DNA from: an uncultured Prevotella sp.
GTDB lineage: Bacteria; Bacteroidota; Bacteroidia; Bacteroidales; Bacteroidaceae
NCBI GenBank assembly: GCA_934217675.1
Contig: CAKQCV010000097.1
Location: forward strand, 1-7,637
Direction of reading: 5' to 3'
DNA: 7,637 nucleotides
Shown: positions 1 through 7,526 of the stretch, piece by piece
Layout of the letters: every line of letters starts with the position of its first letter
Position numbering within the stretch: position 1 is the stretch's first letter
Program-made: the position numbers and the translations under genes
The notes under the pieces: model-generated
Databases searched by the model: none
What the model saw: only the letters and a program-made list of their open reading frames with translations
What the model was told of the DNA's origin: nothing

Positions 1-1
1 C

Positions 2-52
2 CAAAAGAAATATATGGAACTTCTAAATAAAGCAGATATGGTTATTATTTAA
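2..52 (+). CDS. Possible 3' end of a convergent plus-strand gene (partial)
   Basis: From base 2 one plus-strand frame reads QKKYMELLNKADMVII and stops at TAA (50-52). The short peptide has the charged and hydrophobic mix of a real C-terminus. Its position, facing the minus-strand operon across a terminator, is what a convergent gene would give. A second plus frame also stays open from base 1 to a stop at 28-30, and 17 codons carry little statistical weight, so the frame choice is uncertain. No family can be named from this fragment. No start codon or minus-strand reading frame explains the stretch better. Confidence 0.35.
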   Translation, partial: QKKYMELLNKADMVII

Positions 53-104
53 TAAAAAAGAATTAGTAGCAACCTGGCAATTAAAAACTAATAAATTACA
101 TAAC

Positions 105-141
105 AAAAAGGCGCAGAACAATGATTTTTCATGCTCTGCGC
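105..141 (-). terminator. Rho-independent terminator closing the three-gene operon
   Basis: On the minus strand a strong hairpin starts about 25 bases after the stop of the last operon gene. The arms are 141-129 and 124-111 around a 4-base loop at 125-128. They pair as seven perfect base pairs (GCGCAGA with TCTGCGC), then a G-U pair, a C-G pair, one bulged base and four A/T-rich pairs. The minus-strand transcript then runs into C and five U (110-105). On the plus strand the same hairpin is followed by CTTTAATTATT, a weaker U-rich tract, so it may also serve the convergent gene on the left. Confidence 0.85.
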
Positions 142-165
142 TTTAATTATTACAGTGATTATAAT

Positions 166-1950
166 TTATTTCAACATAACCTTCTTTACAGTTGTCTTTC
201 CGCCTTCAACAGACTTGACTATATAAAGACCAGGAACAATAGACTCCTTTGATACTTGTACACCATTTAGGTCGTAAAGACTGATATCGCTATTAGAACC
301 ACTAACAACAAGTTTACCACCAACAAGTGAGAAACTTGGAGAAGAACCAAAAGTGACGTCTTCGATACCCGATGTAACCTTATCCATATGTACCTGTGCT
401 GCATTCTCAATCTGTCCTGTAGCGTTGTCTATAAGCAAAGCAATAAGAGTTGTGTTGTTTACATCTACTACATTCGACGGAACATCAAGGGTTTGTGTGA
501 ACTCAGTGGTCTCATCAGCAGAAGCAGTTGCCGGCACACTGTTTTCAAAGCCGTTAAAGCTATAATTCATGCGTGCAACATGGTCCATGCTGACATAAGC
601 CCAAGAACTCATATTCTCAAAGCCTCCCATTTCGCCACGTCCTCCGCCTGCATAATTATTAGCTTGACTTGCCATCATTCCGCTCTCTGTCAGCACAAAG
701 GATATTCTGTATGCCCCACCTTTCATCTCGGAATAGAATGTGGTATATGCTGTTGCCTCAATCTTAGTTTTGCTTGCATCCGTGAATTTTGCCGATAACT
801 CAACACCAATCTTTGGAGAAACACTTGTAAGATTCAAATATGCCGACTCAATATTGCCAAATGAAGGAGTCATTGCAGCATTTAATATTCTGTTTACATA
901 ACATTTAGGATAACCACTGAAAGTTAGGCTTCCGTATGAACTTGTTGTAAACTCATCTTGCTTATGAACTGCAATACCTATAAAGTTATCAGGATACTTC
1001 TTGGTCATCTCTCTCAAGCCAACAATACCTTGCGGACAGTATCCACACCAAGTACCAGTACCTTCTTCTACAACAACACGCTGTTGTGGAACTGCAGTCA
1101 TGACCTTCACAATAGACTGTGCTTTATTATTCCCTTCATAAGCATCTTTAGCCCCATCCACAGAAACGATTCTCAAATCTATAGTGTGTTTTCCAAATTC
1201 ATCAAAACCAGGGCATTCTAAGCTAAGTTCTTTTTCGGTGTTAGAGCCAATAGTAGAACTGTACTCTTTTTCTAACTCCTCACCACCATCTATACTATAG
1301 GCAAGAACAAATTTTCTAACCACTCCTGAGCTTAAATTCAAAATACTAAAAGGTATCTGACAAGCCTCACCTTTTTTTACAAGCAGACTACGGTTTGTGT
1401 AAATCCACAAATCCTTAGGCATATCCTCTCCTGTAATCTTTGCTTGAATATTCAATGCCGATGCTAAAAAATCAGGATCTGTGGCATAGTTCTTCCATCC
1501 ATCGCCAAAATCTGCCCAACAGCCATTCTCTGAATAATTTGTTGAACGACCTACAGAGTTGTTGGAACCGCTATAGATATAACCGATATAGAAGCCATCA
1601 CCGTCAATATCATAAGTAGTGCTCAGCTTAACTTCGTTCCAACCCTTATACAGCTTTCCTGCTTTCTTTGTAACGATACTTGCCTCATTTAGGTCTTTCG
1701 TGATAAAAGCTGTAACATTGTCTGCCATTGCTGTCAATCCTACTCGCACAGCCGTTATCGTTTTACCTTTATACATTGCGGCTACATCTGCCGGTATGTA
1801 TATGGCAACTTTTCCACTCGTCTTTGAACCAAACTCATCAGCAACAGTATTGTTGCAATATCCCCAATAACATGAACTTGTTACTGCACTTGCTGTTGCT
1901 GCAAATGCCATAATAGCCATGAAGAGCAATAATATCTTTTTCTTTATCAT
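166..1950 (-). CDS. Omp28-like T9SS cargo protein with intact thioredoxin-type CxxC site
   Basis: The 594-residue product is predicted to be exported by Sec and then T9SS. Residues 1-22 form a signal peptide (KKK, hydrophobic core, cleavage after ASA). Residues about 27-175 are a beta-sandwich shared with the upstream paralogue, with CYWGYC at 27-32. Residues 180-285 look like a CARDB/Ig-type domain. Residues 288-360 are a thioredoxin-like domain with WCGYCP at 301-306 and a probable cis-proline at 348 (GYPKC). Residues 380-525 are the beta domain usual after it in Omp28-related proteins, including a Gly-rich NNYAGGGRGEMGGFEN loop (431-446). A type A sorting tail covers 527-594 (SGIEDV linker, LYDLNG, PGLYIVK). 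The eight cysteines remaining after signal removal are an even number, allowing disulfides. The gene is last in the operon and starts 7 bases after the previous stop. Omp28 family membership rests on motif recognition. The role is inferred: surface disulfide chemistry or a structural adhesin are both possible. Confidence 0.88.
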   Translation of the reverse strand: MIKKKILLLFMAIMAFAATASAVTSSCYWGYCNNTVADEFGSKTSGKVAIYIPADVAAMYKGKTITAVRVGLTAMADNVTAFITKDLNEASIVTKKAGKLYKGWNEVKLSTTYDIDGDGFYIGYIYSGSNNSVGRSTNYSENGCWADFGDGWKNYATDPDFLASALNIQAKITGEDMPKDLWIYTNRSLLVKKGEACQIPFSILNLSSGVVRKFVLAYSIDGGEELEKEYSSTIGSNTEKELSLECPGFDEFGKHTIDLRIVSVDGAKDAYEGNNKAQSIVKVMTAVPQQRVVVEEGTGTWCGYCPQGIVGLREMTKKYPDNFIGIAVHKQDEFTTSSYGSLTFSGYPKCYVNRILNAAMTPSFGNIESAYLNLTSVSPKIGVELSAKFTDASKTKIEATAYTTFYSEMKGGAYRISFVLTESGMMASQANNYAGGGRGEMGGFENMSSWAYVSMDHVARMNYSFNGFENSVPATASADETTEFTQTLDVPSNVVDVNNTTLIALLIDNATGQIENAAQVHMDKVTSGIEDVTFGSSPSFSLVGGKLVVSGSNSDISLYDLNGVQVSKESIVPGLYIVKSVEGGKTTVKKVMLK

Positions 1951-1957
1951 TGTATAT

Positions 1958-3919
1958 TTATTTGTTTATTCGTATTTTCTTAGTATAAACAGTTTTGCCG
2001 TCAGTAGCTTTCACAATATACATTCCTGCATTGAGAGAACCGTTAGAGTAAGCTCTTCCTGCCATGTCATAAATACCTAACAAAGAACATCCTTCACCAA
2101 GATACAGTTTTCCACCAACAATGCTCATATCGGCTTTGCCTGTGTTCACTTGCTCTATACCTGATACTTCATCTTTGCAGAAGAACTGGCATGAGTTGAA
2201 AATGCTACGCTTTGTAACCTCTTTACCTTGGTTACTAACAAAAGCAACAACACTCAAATTCTTAGGATTCCAACTATCATCAAGTTCAACCTCGTATGTT
2301 TTTTGGAAAGCATAATCCTTTATTTCCACTCTGTCGCCCCAAGCGTTGCCACTGAGCACTTTGCGTATCACTCCATTATGAACATAATCTTCAGATCCTG
2401 CTTGTTTTGTTGTTTTTATGCTGTCTTCAACAAGCCATGTGGTAAGTCGAAGATCTGATTGATTTGGCATTTCACTTGACTCAGTCGTAGCATCTACTGT
2501 TACGGTAAGTTTCTTTCCGTCACGTTTCGTTGATGCTTTCAGAGTTATAAAAGTAGGAACAGATGCTGAGGCATCGGCAAGCTGTCCGGCAGTTTCTACC
2601 CATGGCATAAAATATGCCGGTCCTGGTCCTGCGGTTTCCTCAGACAATTGAGGAAATATATTTCTGTCAACAGCAAGAGCAGGCAAGAATGGCTCTGAAG
2701 AACCAAACAACTTCAAATACTCACCATCTTCTGTCAATCTGTATGGATCTTTTACACCATTCCAGTTCACATGATGGCGTACCCAAATAAGACTTGTTTC
2801 AGGAACAGCCTCAAATGATGTTTTTGTAGTTTTTTCAGAAAGTTCTGCATCTTCATATCCCTCAGATGTGAAATCCTCAACAAGCACAGTATGCGGTTGT
2901 GACTTACCCCCTTCTTTTATTGCATACAAATACATTGATGCATTATTGTCTGTCATATCTGGGTCTTTCTCCCCATTAACTTTCGTTACAGAGAAATTGG
3001 CTGTGATATTTCCATCAGAAGGAACAGAAACGCCGTCAAAATCAATCTTCGTAGGTATACCGTTAGGTATATTATATCCGTCAACATCGACCTCTTTTGA
3101 AGTTACACCCTTTGCCGAAGCAGAGATACCAAGAGACGTTACTGGAGTTTTTCCGTTGTTTATAACATATCCAGAGTAAGAATAAGGTTTGTTCTGCTCT
3201 ACCACATTTCCTCCGTTTGCCGAAGTTACCCTTATAAATGATATGTCATTATTTGGAACATTGTCGCCTGTAATAACAGCACGTATACAAAGGTTCTTGT
3301 TTATGCCAGTAAGGTTATCATACCAATTATTATCGTGTCCATAGAAATTTCTGCCTGTGAAACCAAAACTGCTGTCATCAAAGAGCAAAAAATCAAGGTC
3401 TTCATCAGTTGTATTTATGATATAACCTACATACAGGTCTTGTCCTTTCACTATTTTATATGGCAAATTAAGCGACACACGGTTCCATCCCTCTTTATAC
3501 GAGCGGGTGCTCGCTGTTGCCTTTTGTGTTTCCTTGATATAATCTATATCAGTACAAACGAACACGTCTGCTCTGCTTCCTCTTTTCTTGGATATTCCAA
3601 AATCTATAGCACTGATTTTATCTCCAGCATATTTATCCAATATAGACGAAGGCAAATAGATTGCTCCATGATATGTATGATTTCCAGATTTTACACCCTG
3701 TACAATCAAGCCACGTGAAGTTTTGTCTATACAATATCCAAGAATCATTTCATCGGCAGAAGAATTGTCTGCCTTTTCTACACTTTTCACTGCTTTAGCA
3801 CTATTATCAAAGCTAAAGACACTATTACCGCTGTTTACTGTTTGAGCAAACAAGCCTCCCCAAATTGAGGAGAGGCTTGTAATAGTAAACAGAAAAACTG
3901 ATTTTCTGATTAAGTTCAT
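1958..3919 (-). CDS. Degenerate Omp28-like T9SS cargo protein lacking the CxxC site
   Basis: This 653-residue protein is a full-length paralogue of the next gene. Residues 1-25 are a signal peptide (cleavage LFA|Q). Residues 58-218 are the same N-terminal beta-sandwich, keeping GYC at 61-63, AIYLP near 86-90, a KEGWN turn at 142-146 and ITGD at 216-219. Residues 225-335 look CARDB/Ig-like. Residues 343-420 align with the thioredoxin-like domain: VLVEDFT matches VVVEEGT, and FLPALAVDR (411-419) keeps the probable cis-proline P413. However, WCGYCP is replaced by SEGYED (352-357), so both redox cysteines are Glu. Residues 455-580 correspond to the paralogue's post-thioredoxin beta domain, with YVHNGVIRK at 512-520. 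A CQFFC pair (577-581) precedes the T9SS type A tail (586-653: SGIEQV, IYDMAG, AGMYIVK). The start codon lies 7 bases after the upstream stop. Thiol redox activity is not expected; a binding or structural role is inferred. Confidence 0.85.
   Translation of the reverse strand: MNLIRKSVFLFTITSLSSIWGGLFAQTVNSGNSVFSFDNSAKAVKSVEKADNSSADEMILGYCIDKTSRGLIVQGVKSGNHTYHGAIYLPSSILDKYAGDKISAIDFGISKKRGSRADVFVCTDIDYIKETQKATASTRSYKEGWNRVSLNLPYKIVKGQDLYVGYIINTTDEDLDFLLFDDSSFGFTGRNFYGHDNNWYDNLTGINKNLCIRAVITGDNVPNNDISFIRVTSANGGNVVEQNKPYSYSGYVINNGKTPVTSLGISASAKGVTSKEVDVDGYNIPNGIPTKIDFDGVSVPSDGNITANFSVTKVNGEKDPDMTDNNASMYLYAIKEGGKSQPHTVLVEDFTSEGYEDAELSEKTTKTSFEAVPETSLIWVRHHVNWNGVKDPYRLTEDGEYLKLFGSSEPFLPALAVDRNIFPQLSEETAGPGPAYFMPWVETAGQLADASASVPTFITLKASTKRDGKKLTVTVDATTESSEMPNQSDLRLTTWLVEDSIKTTKQAGSEDYVHNGVIRKVLSGNAWGDRVEIKDYAFQKTYEVELDDSWNPKNLSVVAFVSNQGKEVTKRSIFNSCQFFCKDEVSGIEQVNTGKADMSIVGGKLYLGEGCSLLGIYDMAGRAYSNGSLNAGMYIVKATDGKTVYTKKIRINK
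3831..3892 (-). repeat. Nested inverted repeat within the signal-peptide codons of the second gene
   Basis: Two perfect inverted repeats are nested. The outer 9-bp pair is CTGTTTACT (3831-3839) and AGTAAACAG (3884-3892). The inner 8-bp pair is CAAGCCTC (3851-3858) and GAGGCTTG (3872-3879), around a 13-base loop. Unpaired segments of 11 and 4 bases separate the two stems. In the minus-strand mRNA the structure begins 27 bases downstream of the first base of the start codon (3919) and spans about codons 10-30. No U-run follows, so it is not a normal terminator. A role in controlling translation or mRNA stability is possible but inferred. Confidence 0.55.
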
Positions 3920-3926
3920 ATCAAAA

Positions 3927-6900
3927 TTATTTAACGTTCAATTTAACGCTTTCAACTTTTCCATTTGACAGGACAGTACGAACGATATACAATCCTGACT
4001 TAAGAGCTACAGGAGCATTCTCGCTGGCAACAGTAGCAACGAGAGTTCCGTCAACGGTATAAACATTAGCACTCTTAACATCCTTTCCGAATGTAAATGC
4101 ACCGTTGTTGTATCCAACGCCATTTCCACCGAGAACAACGTTATCAATACCACTTGTCTCATAGTCTATAGCAAGATACAATACAGGAACGTTTGATCTC
4201 AAATATCCGCCCTTTCCAGCAAATTGTCCGCTCTCGCCATAGTCAATCATACGCTTAACTGAAGATGAAGCATTGAAAATCTTCCATGAAGCACACCATT
4301 TTGGATTTGTTACACCATCCTTATCAACAACAACTACAAGATTCTTTGTATTGTCATACTTAAATGGAGTCTGCAAGTCGAATATCAACAAGTTGTCTGT
4401 TCCTGGCTCGTATGTATTCTGTCCATCATAAACAAGTGTCAGCTGATCATCTGTAAACCAATCTGCACTTGAAGTCCACTCGTTCTTATCTGTCTGAGCA
4501 AGATAAACCTTGAAGTTAACAGGATCAGTTCTGTCATAAAGGCTATTGCCAGAATAAACATAAGCAAGTCTCTTTATTGTAGCATTTTCCTTTGCCTTAA
4601 TCTCAGAAGCGAGGTATACAGTCTGTGTTCTCTCATACGGATCGTAGTTAAGAACAGCTCCGTGAGTATCTTCTGTCTCATTACCGTCAGTAACAACATT
4701 TGTCCAACTTGCAGAACCCTCAGGAAGAACATTCAGCATTATAGATTCTGTTTGGTTGTTGCTGTCATCCTCATCACCTTCAAGTTCTACTACTGCATAG
4801 AAATCAAAGTTACCGTCCTTTGTAGGCTTTATTGTAAGAGGAACATCTGCATACTCACCAGCCTTAATTGCAGGAACAGATGTTGTTTCTCCAACAAGTT
4901 CTGCATTACCCTCATCATCACAGTATACCTTAACTGCATACTTGCTCTGGTCTTTAAGACCGTTATTGCGAACCTTTACAGTTAGATCGTTGTCTTTTCC
5001 AGCAACAGCTTCCTTGATATTGTCGATAGAAACAGCTTTCAGATCATTCTCGCTTACCAACTCAACATTTAAGCCATATAGTTTGAAACAGTTGTACTGG
5101 TCTTCTGTCTTTACATAGAAGCCATAGTAGTATGTTCCATCGGCAGGAGCTGTAAATGTATCCTCAAGCTTTTCACGATGATACATGTCAGAATAAGACA
5201 TATCCTCGTCATTGCGCATTACTGTTGCATTTTTAATGCTGTTTGCATCAGTACCTACAGTAAGTTTCAAATTGAACAAACTTTCTGACTGACCAGCATA
5301 GAAATCAGTAGTAAAGCGATAAGTCTTGCCACCCTCAAGTTTCAGCGGAGTTGAAATAATAGTTCCGTCGTAAGTGCCCGAAGACTCCGAATAACCTACG
5401 ATGCAATTGTAATCGGCACTATAGCCACCACCATAATACCAATAGATACGACCATCTGTCAATATATTCCAACGGTCAACATCATCCTGAGACTCAAATT
5501 TCAAATCAACAGGAATAGAAAGTGCTGAACCAGCCATGAGCTTGTCTGACTCAACCTTTGCACCAACACCCTTAGTGTTTGAAACCTGAATTACATAATA
5601 ATATTTCTGCTGCTCACCAAGTGTCTGGTCATCAAATGTTGTTCCTGTAATGTCTTTTGCCACTACTTTATTGTCTGGCATACGAACAAGAGTATACTTG
5701 AGGTTATCTTCATTAATATATCCATTGTTGACACCCTTGTTAGGAGCAGTCCAAGAAACTACAACACCTTCACCATTCTTCTTCAGTTGAATATTTGAAA
5801 CTGCACCAGGAACATCCTCGCCAACGAAACAGCGAACACTGTCGAGAACGCCCTTCTCTCCTGCAGCATTTGTTGCCAAAACATAATACGTGTTGATACC
5901 ATCGGTAGGATTAGAGTCTGTCCACTCCATTTTCTGTCCTTCTTTACCATCTGCAGGAATAGTAGCCACCAGCTCGGAAACTTCCGAAGAAAGCAAAGTT
6001 GCAGTGTTTGTACGGTCTGTTGTAGCTACACCAGCTTTCTTTCTGTAAATCAAGACATCCTTTATATCATTCAGCTCAGTCTTGTTCCAAGCTTTTGTTG
6101 GATTTGTCCATGACACTACATCCGACATTTCGCCAGTAAGATTTGGTTGAGCATATATACCGGAAACCTGTGCAGGTGCTTTGCGGCTGTCTGCCTCCAA
6201 GTAAGGAATACCAAGACCTACGAAGGAATATCCACTATAGCTGAAATATGAAACTGACTTGAATATGTTTTTGTCAAGATCGATAGTATATAAAGATGTT
6301 GCACCATAAGCTCCAACTGGAAGCCAATAGAGTTCACCTGTGGTATAGTCGAAATTCATTGTACCATAATAGTACATAAGATAAGACTCACCCCATTCTG
6401 ACTTCAATTCCTTTACAGACTCCTGTACGAAATCGCTGTTGTATTTTACGAGTTCAGTACCACAAGCTTCACCTTTACCATTATCCTTAGGTCTTACCAT
6501 GAAGCAGTTTCCATCTGCGTCAAAAGCAAAGTTGAAGTACAACCTGTCAAGAGCCTGAACAAATTCTCTTTTTCCAGTCTTTCTGTCAATTGTATAAAGA
6601 GCAGAAACATATCCTTGTTGTTCTTGACCTTCAGAATCTGTATATGTTGTAAGATAAGGCACAAGTGCCATTACTTCATCGTGTGCTTTATCATACGCCA
6701 TTGCGTAAATAAAATCATAATTATACCATGCATCCTGCTCTTGGCTGGTGTATCTGTAAACAGCAGTAGTATCACCTGTCTGCATGTCTACCTTTGAGAA
6801 ATGGTATGGATATGCTCCATATGTATAGCTGTATCCGAAGATACCATAATAGTCTTTACCATCGTATACGCCACAAAGCATACCAAGATTTCCATCAGCA

Positions 6901-7190
6901 GGATCATCTGGATTGTAATAATACTTCTTCAAAGTAGTAAGGTTAATGGCATCTTTTGACTTGAACTTTACGAATCCACGGATTTTCGATGGATTATTAA
7001 GTTCACCTACATACATTGTCACACCTTTCGACTTATCGTCAATACTTTCCGGAGCACCAAGCGGAGCCTTCAGCACATCAGAAGCAGTCATTTTAAACTC
7101 CGGCTTTGGCATTTGATAAATACTTGTCTGTGCAAATGTCGGCACAGTTGAAGCAGCCACAAGCATAAGAGCAAGTAAGTTTTTCTTCAT
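3927..7190 (-). CDS. Large multidomain beta-rich secreted protein (Fn3, jelly-roll, CARDB-like) with T9SS type A tail
   Basis: First operon gene, 1087 residues from the ATG at 7190. That start is preferred because it begins directly with a signal peptide (MKKNLLALMLVAASTVPTFA|Q). An in-frame ATG at 7256 would add a 22-residue Lys-rich extension in front of it. In numbering from 7190, residues 60-335 look like repeated beta-propeller blades (LYTID appears twice, LYTIDRKTG and LYTIDLDKN, with FAFDADGN and FDYTTGELYW strands). Residues 338-457 and 459-554 are two fibronectin type III-like domains (VVSWTNP, VVVSWTAP, YYVIQVSN). Residues 558-713 resemble the choice-of-anchor J/cleaved-adhesin jelly-roll. 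Residues 716-823 are CARDB-like (VKVRNNG, EGDEDDSNNQTES). Residues 826-1011 are a further beta-sandwich. Residues 1013-1087 are the sorting tail (SGIDNV linker, YTVDG, SGLYIVR). No catalytic motif was seen. A surface adhesin or ligand-binding role is inferred. Domain edges are approximate. Confidence 0.87.
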   Translation of the reverse strand: MKKNLLALMLVAASTVPTFAQTSIYQMPKPEFKMTASDVLKAPLGAPESIDDKSKGVTMYVGELNNPSKIRGFVKFKSKDAINLTTLKKYYYNPDDPADGNLGMLCGVYDGKDYYGIFGYSYTYGAYPYHFSKVDMQTGDTTAVYRYTSQEQDAWYNYDFIYAMAYDKAHDEVMALVPYLTTYTDSEGQEQQGYVSALYTIDRKTGKREFVQALDRLYFNFAFDADGNCFMVRPKDNGKGEACGTELVKYNSDFVQESVKELKSEWGESYLMYYYGTMNFDYTTGELYWLPVGAYGATSLYTIDLDKNIFKSVSYFSYSGYSFVGLGIPYLEADSRKAPAQVSGIYAQPNLTGEMSDVVSWTNPTKAWNKTELNDIKDVLIYRKKAGVATTDRTNTATLLSSEVSELVATIPADGKEGQKMEWTDSNPTDGINTYYVLATNAAGEKGVLDSVRCFVGEDVPGAVSNIQLKKNGEGVVVSWTAPNKGVNNGYINEDNLKYTLVRMPDNKVVAKDITGTTFDDQTLGEQQKYYYVIQVSNTKGVGAKVESDKLMAGSALSIPVDLKFESQDDVDRWNILTDGRIYWYYGGGYSADYNCIVGYSESSGTYDGTIISTPLKLEGGKTYRFTTDFYAGQSESLFNLKLTVGTDANSIKNATVMRNDEDMSYSDMYHREKLEDTFTAPADGTYYYGFYVKTEDQYNCFKLYGLNVELVSENDLKAVSIDNIKEAVAGKDNDLTVKVRNNGLKDQSKYAVKVYCDDEGNAELVGETTSVPAIKAGEYADVPLTIKPTKDGNFDFYAVVELEGDEDDSNNQTESIMLNVLPEGSASWTNVVTDGNETEDTHGAVLNYDPYERTQTVYLASEIKAKENATIKRLAYVYSGNSLYDRTDPVNFKVYLAQTDKNEWTSSADWFTDDQLTLVYDGQNTYEPGTDNLLIFDLQTPFKYDNTKNLVVVVDKDGVTNPKWCASWKIFNASSSVKRMIDYGESGQFAGKGGYLRSNVPVLYLAIDYETSGIDNVVLGGNGVGYNNGAFTFGKDVKSANVYTVDGTLVATVASENAPVALKSGLYIVRTVLSNGKVESVKLNVK

Positions 7191-7256
7191 AATCAGTGTT
7201 TTTATTAAAGTGAATATAATTTTCTCTTGTTTTTTCTTTTTATTTATAAGAATCAA

Positions 7257-7328
7257 TTAAAGCATTAATATGAACTGACAAGCCACAATATGTGTATTAT
7301 TTACAATTGCATACAAACAATGCTTTAA
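7257..7328 (-). repeat. 10-bp inverted repeat in the operon leader
   Basis: TTAAAGCATT (7257-7266) and AATGCTTTAA (7319-7328) are perfect reverse complements separated by 52 bases. They lie wholly in the untranslated leader of the three-gene operon. In the transcript they could close a long stem-loop. Inside the loop a small CACA/TGTG repeat (7284-7294) is the only other pairing that stands out. The stem is A/T-rich, so its stability in RNA would be modest. No known riboswitch was recognised. Confidence 0.4.
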
Positions 7329-7343
7329 AACTTGTTTTATTCT

Positions 7344-7357
7344 TAGATTTAAATCTA
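7344..7357. promoter_or_regulatory. 14-bp perfect palindrome next to the predicted transcription start (candidate operator)
   Basis: TAGATTTAAATCTA is a perfect 14-bp palindrome. It starts 8 bases downstream of the predicted -7 box, so it falls at or just after the expected transcription start. A dimeric regulator bound here would block initiation. A/T-rich palindromes do arise by chance in intergenic DNA of this composition, so the operator role is an inference from position and symmetry only. Confidence 0.35.
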
Positions 7358-7365
7358 TACGCTTG

Positions 7366-7395
7366 CAAAAATACACATTTTTTAATAACAAACAA
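7366..7395 (-). promoter_or_regulatory. Bacteroidota-type promoter for the three-gene operon
   Basis: On the minus strand TATTTTTG (7373-7366) matches the Bacteroides -7 consensus TAnnTTTG exactly. TTG (7395-7393), part of TTGTTTG (7395-7389), lies 19 bases upstream and fits the -33 element. Transcription would start near 7358-7361, leaving a leader of about 170 bases before the ATG at 7190. It is the only exact -7 match found between the tRNA terminator and the first gene. Confidence 0.6.
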
Positions 7396-7526
7396 TACAA
7401 AAAGGAAATTATTTTATTTATAAATACAGGTTACTAACACTTTCATATTTTATAATCATATTTATAGACAAAATACTAATGAAAAGCATTTATTTTTGTT
7501 AACGCCAGATTATCAACCTACAATAC

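Larger units (their letters stand above)
7191..7526. other. Intergenic region without a gene (operon leader and upstream DNA)
   Basis: This stretch between the first operon gene and the tRNA terminator is strongly A/T-rich. I see no credible coding frame on either strand. Its contents are the predicted promoter (7366-7395), the palindrome (7344-7357), the leader inverted repeat (7257-7328) and, immediately before the start codon, an A/T-rich leader with no Shine-Dalgarno sequence, as is normal in Bacteroidota. Nothing else was recognised in 7396-7526. Confidence 0.6.

Noticed and set aside
388..798. 136-codon plus-strand open frame opposite the last operon gene
   Set aside because: It lies fully antisense to a well-supported gene and its product looks like random Cys/Ser/Ile-rich shadow sequence. 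The other plus-strand frames opposite the three genes were rejected for the same reason.
2846..2866. Frameshift or decay explaining the missing CxxC in the second gene
   Set aside because: The frame is open for 653 codons and homology to the paralogue continues on both sides of the site with the same spacing, so substitution fits better.
3831..3892. Internal terminator or attenuator at the start of the second gene
   Set aside because: The hairpin is strong, but the minus-strand sequence after it (CGGTAATAGTG) has no U-run.
3920..3926. Ribosome binding site between the first and second genes
   Set aside because: The 7 bases (TTTTGAT on the coding strand) contain no Shine-Dalgarno match. The other junction (ATATACA) has none either, which is normal for Bacteroidota.
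7191..7256. In-frame ATG at 7256 that would extend the first gene by 22 residues
   Set aside because: The extension is Lys- and Ile-rich, lies in A/T-rich leader sequence and would bury a clean signal peptide beginning at 7190.
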